6,189 nt of DNA. It comes from Clostridia bacterium (GTDB taxonomy: Bacteria; Bacillota; Clostridia; Oscillospirales; Acutalibacteraceae). The notes under the pieces were generated by a model. That model did not search any database. It was given only the letters and a program-made list of their open reading frames with translations, and had not been told where the DNA came from. The DNA lies in assembly GCA_030536195.1 (NCBI GenBank), contig JAUNQL010000034.1:2389-8577 (forward strand), given 5' to 3'. Each line of letters starts with the position of its first letter. Position 1 is the stretch's first letter. This document shows, piece by piece, positions 5,563 to 6,189 of the stretch. The position numbers were made by a program, and so were the translations under genes.

Positions 5563-6189
5563 TTACCATCTATTCTCTACGTATTCGCAGAATGCGTACA
5601 TATCTTTAATCTCTAATACTGTGCCATCATCGAGAGTTACTGTTCCGTTCCACATGCCGTGTACCTGATGGCTATGCATGCGCATAACAAGAACATTAAG
5701 GTCTGAATGATGATCATAGAAAGGAGTCATTGTGAGGTTGAAACGACCGTCACGAGAAACAAACTTCCATGGCTCCATGTACTTGTCTGGCTTTGGGAAT
5801 GTCTCTACGTCAACAGCCTCAAACTTGTGGCCTTTGCCGTCATAGAACATCATTGTCTCTGTTGCATTGCGCTCATCGCCAATGCCCCATGTAATCTCGA
5901 AACCAAATGTGTGCTTTTTACCGTCTGGTCCATCGATGTAAGTTGAACCAGAACCCCAGTACCAAACGAGGCTGTATGGTGTGCATACACGACCCCAGTC
6001 AAGTGAGCCAAACATTGTGTCCTTGGTAAACTCGTATGTCTCACCATTGCACTTTACATAACCCTCTGCAGGCATACACATCTGCTTTGTTGTCATGAAG
6101 TAGCGATCTGGGAATCCCTCAAATGGGAGTACTGTTGTGATATTTTCATGATCCTTGTACTGATCCATCTCGAAATGGCACTCTGACTT
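5563..6189 (-). CDS. DUF2804 family protein, C-terminal part (start beyond the right window edge)
   Basis: About 208 residues are visible, ending at the TAA at 5565-5563. The frame is open to the right edge, with seven further codons (KSECHFE) before the first ATG at 6168. The family is usually around 330-350 residues, so that ATG is internal and the N-terminal third is missing from the window. Features typical of DUF2804 are present: SLDWGRVCTPYSLVWYWGSG, a GFEITWGIGD block, an ATE motif before the FYDGKGHK segment, the paired PW and FYD elements (MEPWKF, MTPFYDHHSD), and the ending HQVHGMWNGTVTLDDGT then YAFCEYVENRW. The fold is probably a beta-rich, lipocalin-like or AttH-like barrel, but no biochemical function is established that I know of. 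No membrane helix is evident in the visible part. It is separated from the receptor gene by 3 bases and so is probably in the same operon, which may or may not mean shared function. Confidence 0.9.
   Translation of the reverse strand, partial: KSECHFEMDQYKDHENITTVLPFEGFPDRYFMTTKQMCMPAEGYVKCNGETYEFTKDTMFGSLDWGRVCTPYSLVWYWGSGSTYIDGPDGKKHTFGFEITWGIGDERNATETMMFYDGKGHKFEAVDVETFPKPDKYMEPWKFVSRDGRFNLTMTPFYDHHSDLNVLVMRMHSHQVHGMWNGTVTLDDGTVLEIKDMYAFCEYVENRW

Noticed and set aside
6166..6168. ATG at 6168 as the true start of the DUF2804 protein
   Set aside because: The frame continues open to the window edge and the family is normally over 100 residues longer, so this methionine is internal.
1..6189. 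Search for CRISPR arrays, tRNA or rRNA genes, insertion sequences, phage genes or terminators
   Set aside because: No regularly spaced repeats, cloverleaf-like segment, transposase or terminal repeats, or stem followed by a T run between genes was seen. The window is continuous coding sequence with gaps of at most 17 bases.

Overview
The window is fully coding on the minus strand. It holds four complete genes and two partial ones, with no gap longer than 17 bases. GC content looks moderate (low to mid 40s by eye). The families present (a SpoIIE-type phosphatase receptor with a LytS-like 5TM region, a SpoIIAA/RsbV-like STAS domain, a DUF2804 protein and a small RelA/SpoT-like HD protein) suggest a Bacillota member of class Clostridia. 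Lachnospiraceae is my best guess, but it is an inference from gene content and not a proof.

In transcription order (right to left) the layout is: (1) the C-terminal two thirds of a DUF2804 protein, running off the right edge; (2) a 938-residue membrane receptor with a 5TM/LytS-like region, a Cache-like extracellular sensor, HAMP, a PP2C/SpoIIE phosphatase and a C-terminal RsbW/SpoIIAB-like ATPase; (3) a 191-residue HD hydrolase of the (p)ppGpp-hydrolase type; (4) a 392-residue fusion of an anti-anti-sigma STAS domain with an aminoglycoside/choline-kinase-like phosphotransferase; (5) a NudC-like zinc-ribbon Nudix hydrolase; (6) the first 51 residues of a membrane protein, possibly TrkH-type, running off the left edge. 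Junctions are +3, +12, -1, +17 and -14 bases, which fits one polycistronic unit. No terminator-like hairpin lies between genes, and the promoter must be outside the window to the right.

The main interest is genes 2 to 4. The receptor carries both a phosphatase and an anti-sigma-type kinase, the two opposing enzymes of a partner switch. Two genes downstream lies a STAS domain with the serine such enzymes usually act on. That STAS domain is attached to a small-molecule-kinase fold rather than standing alone, and no sigma factor is visible. A coherent but unproven reading is a partner-switch-like circuit whose output is a phosphotransferase, with a likely alarmone hydrolase translated in a coupled fashion beside it. 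All key catalytic motifs I checked appear intact, apart from some variant positions noted in the entries.
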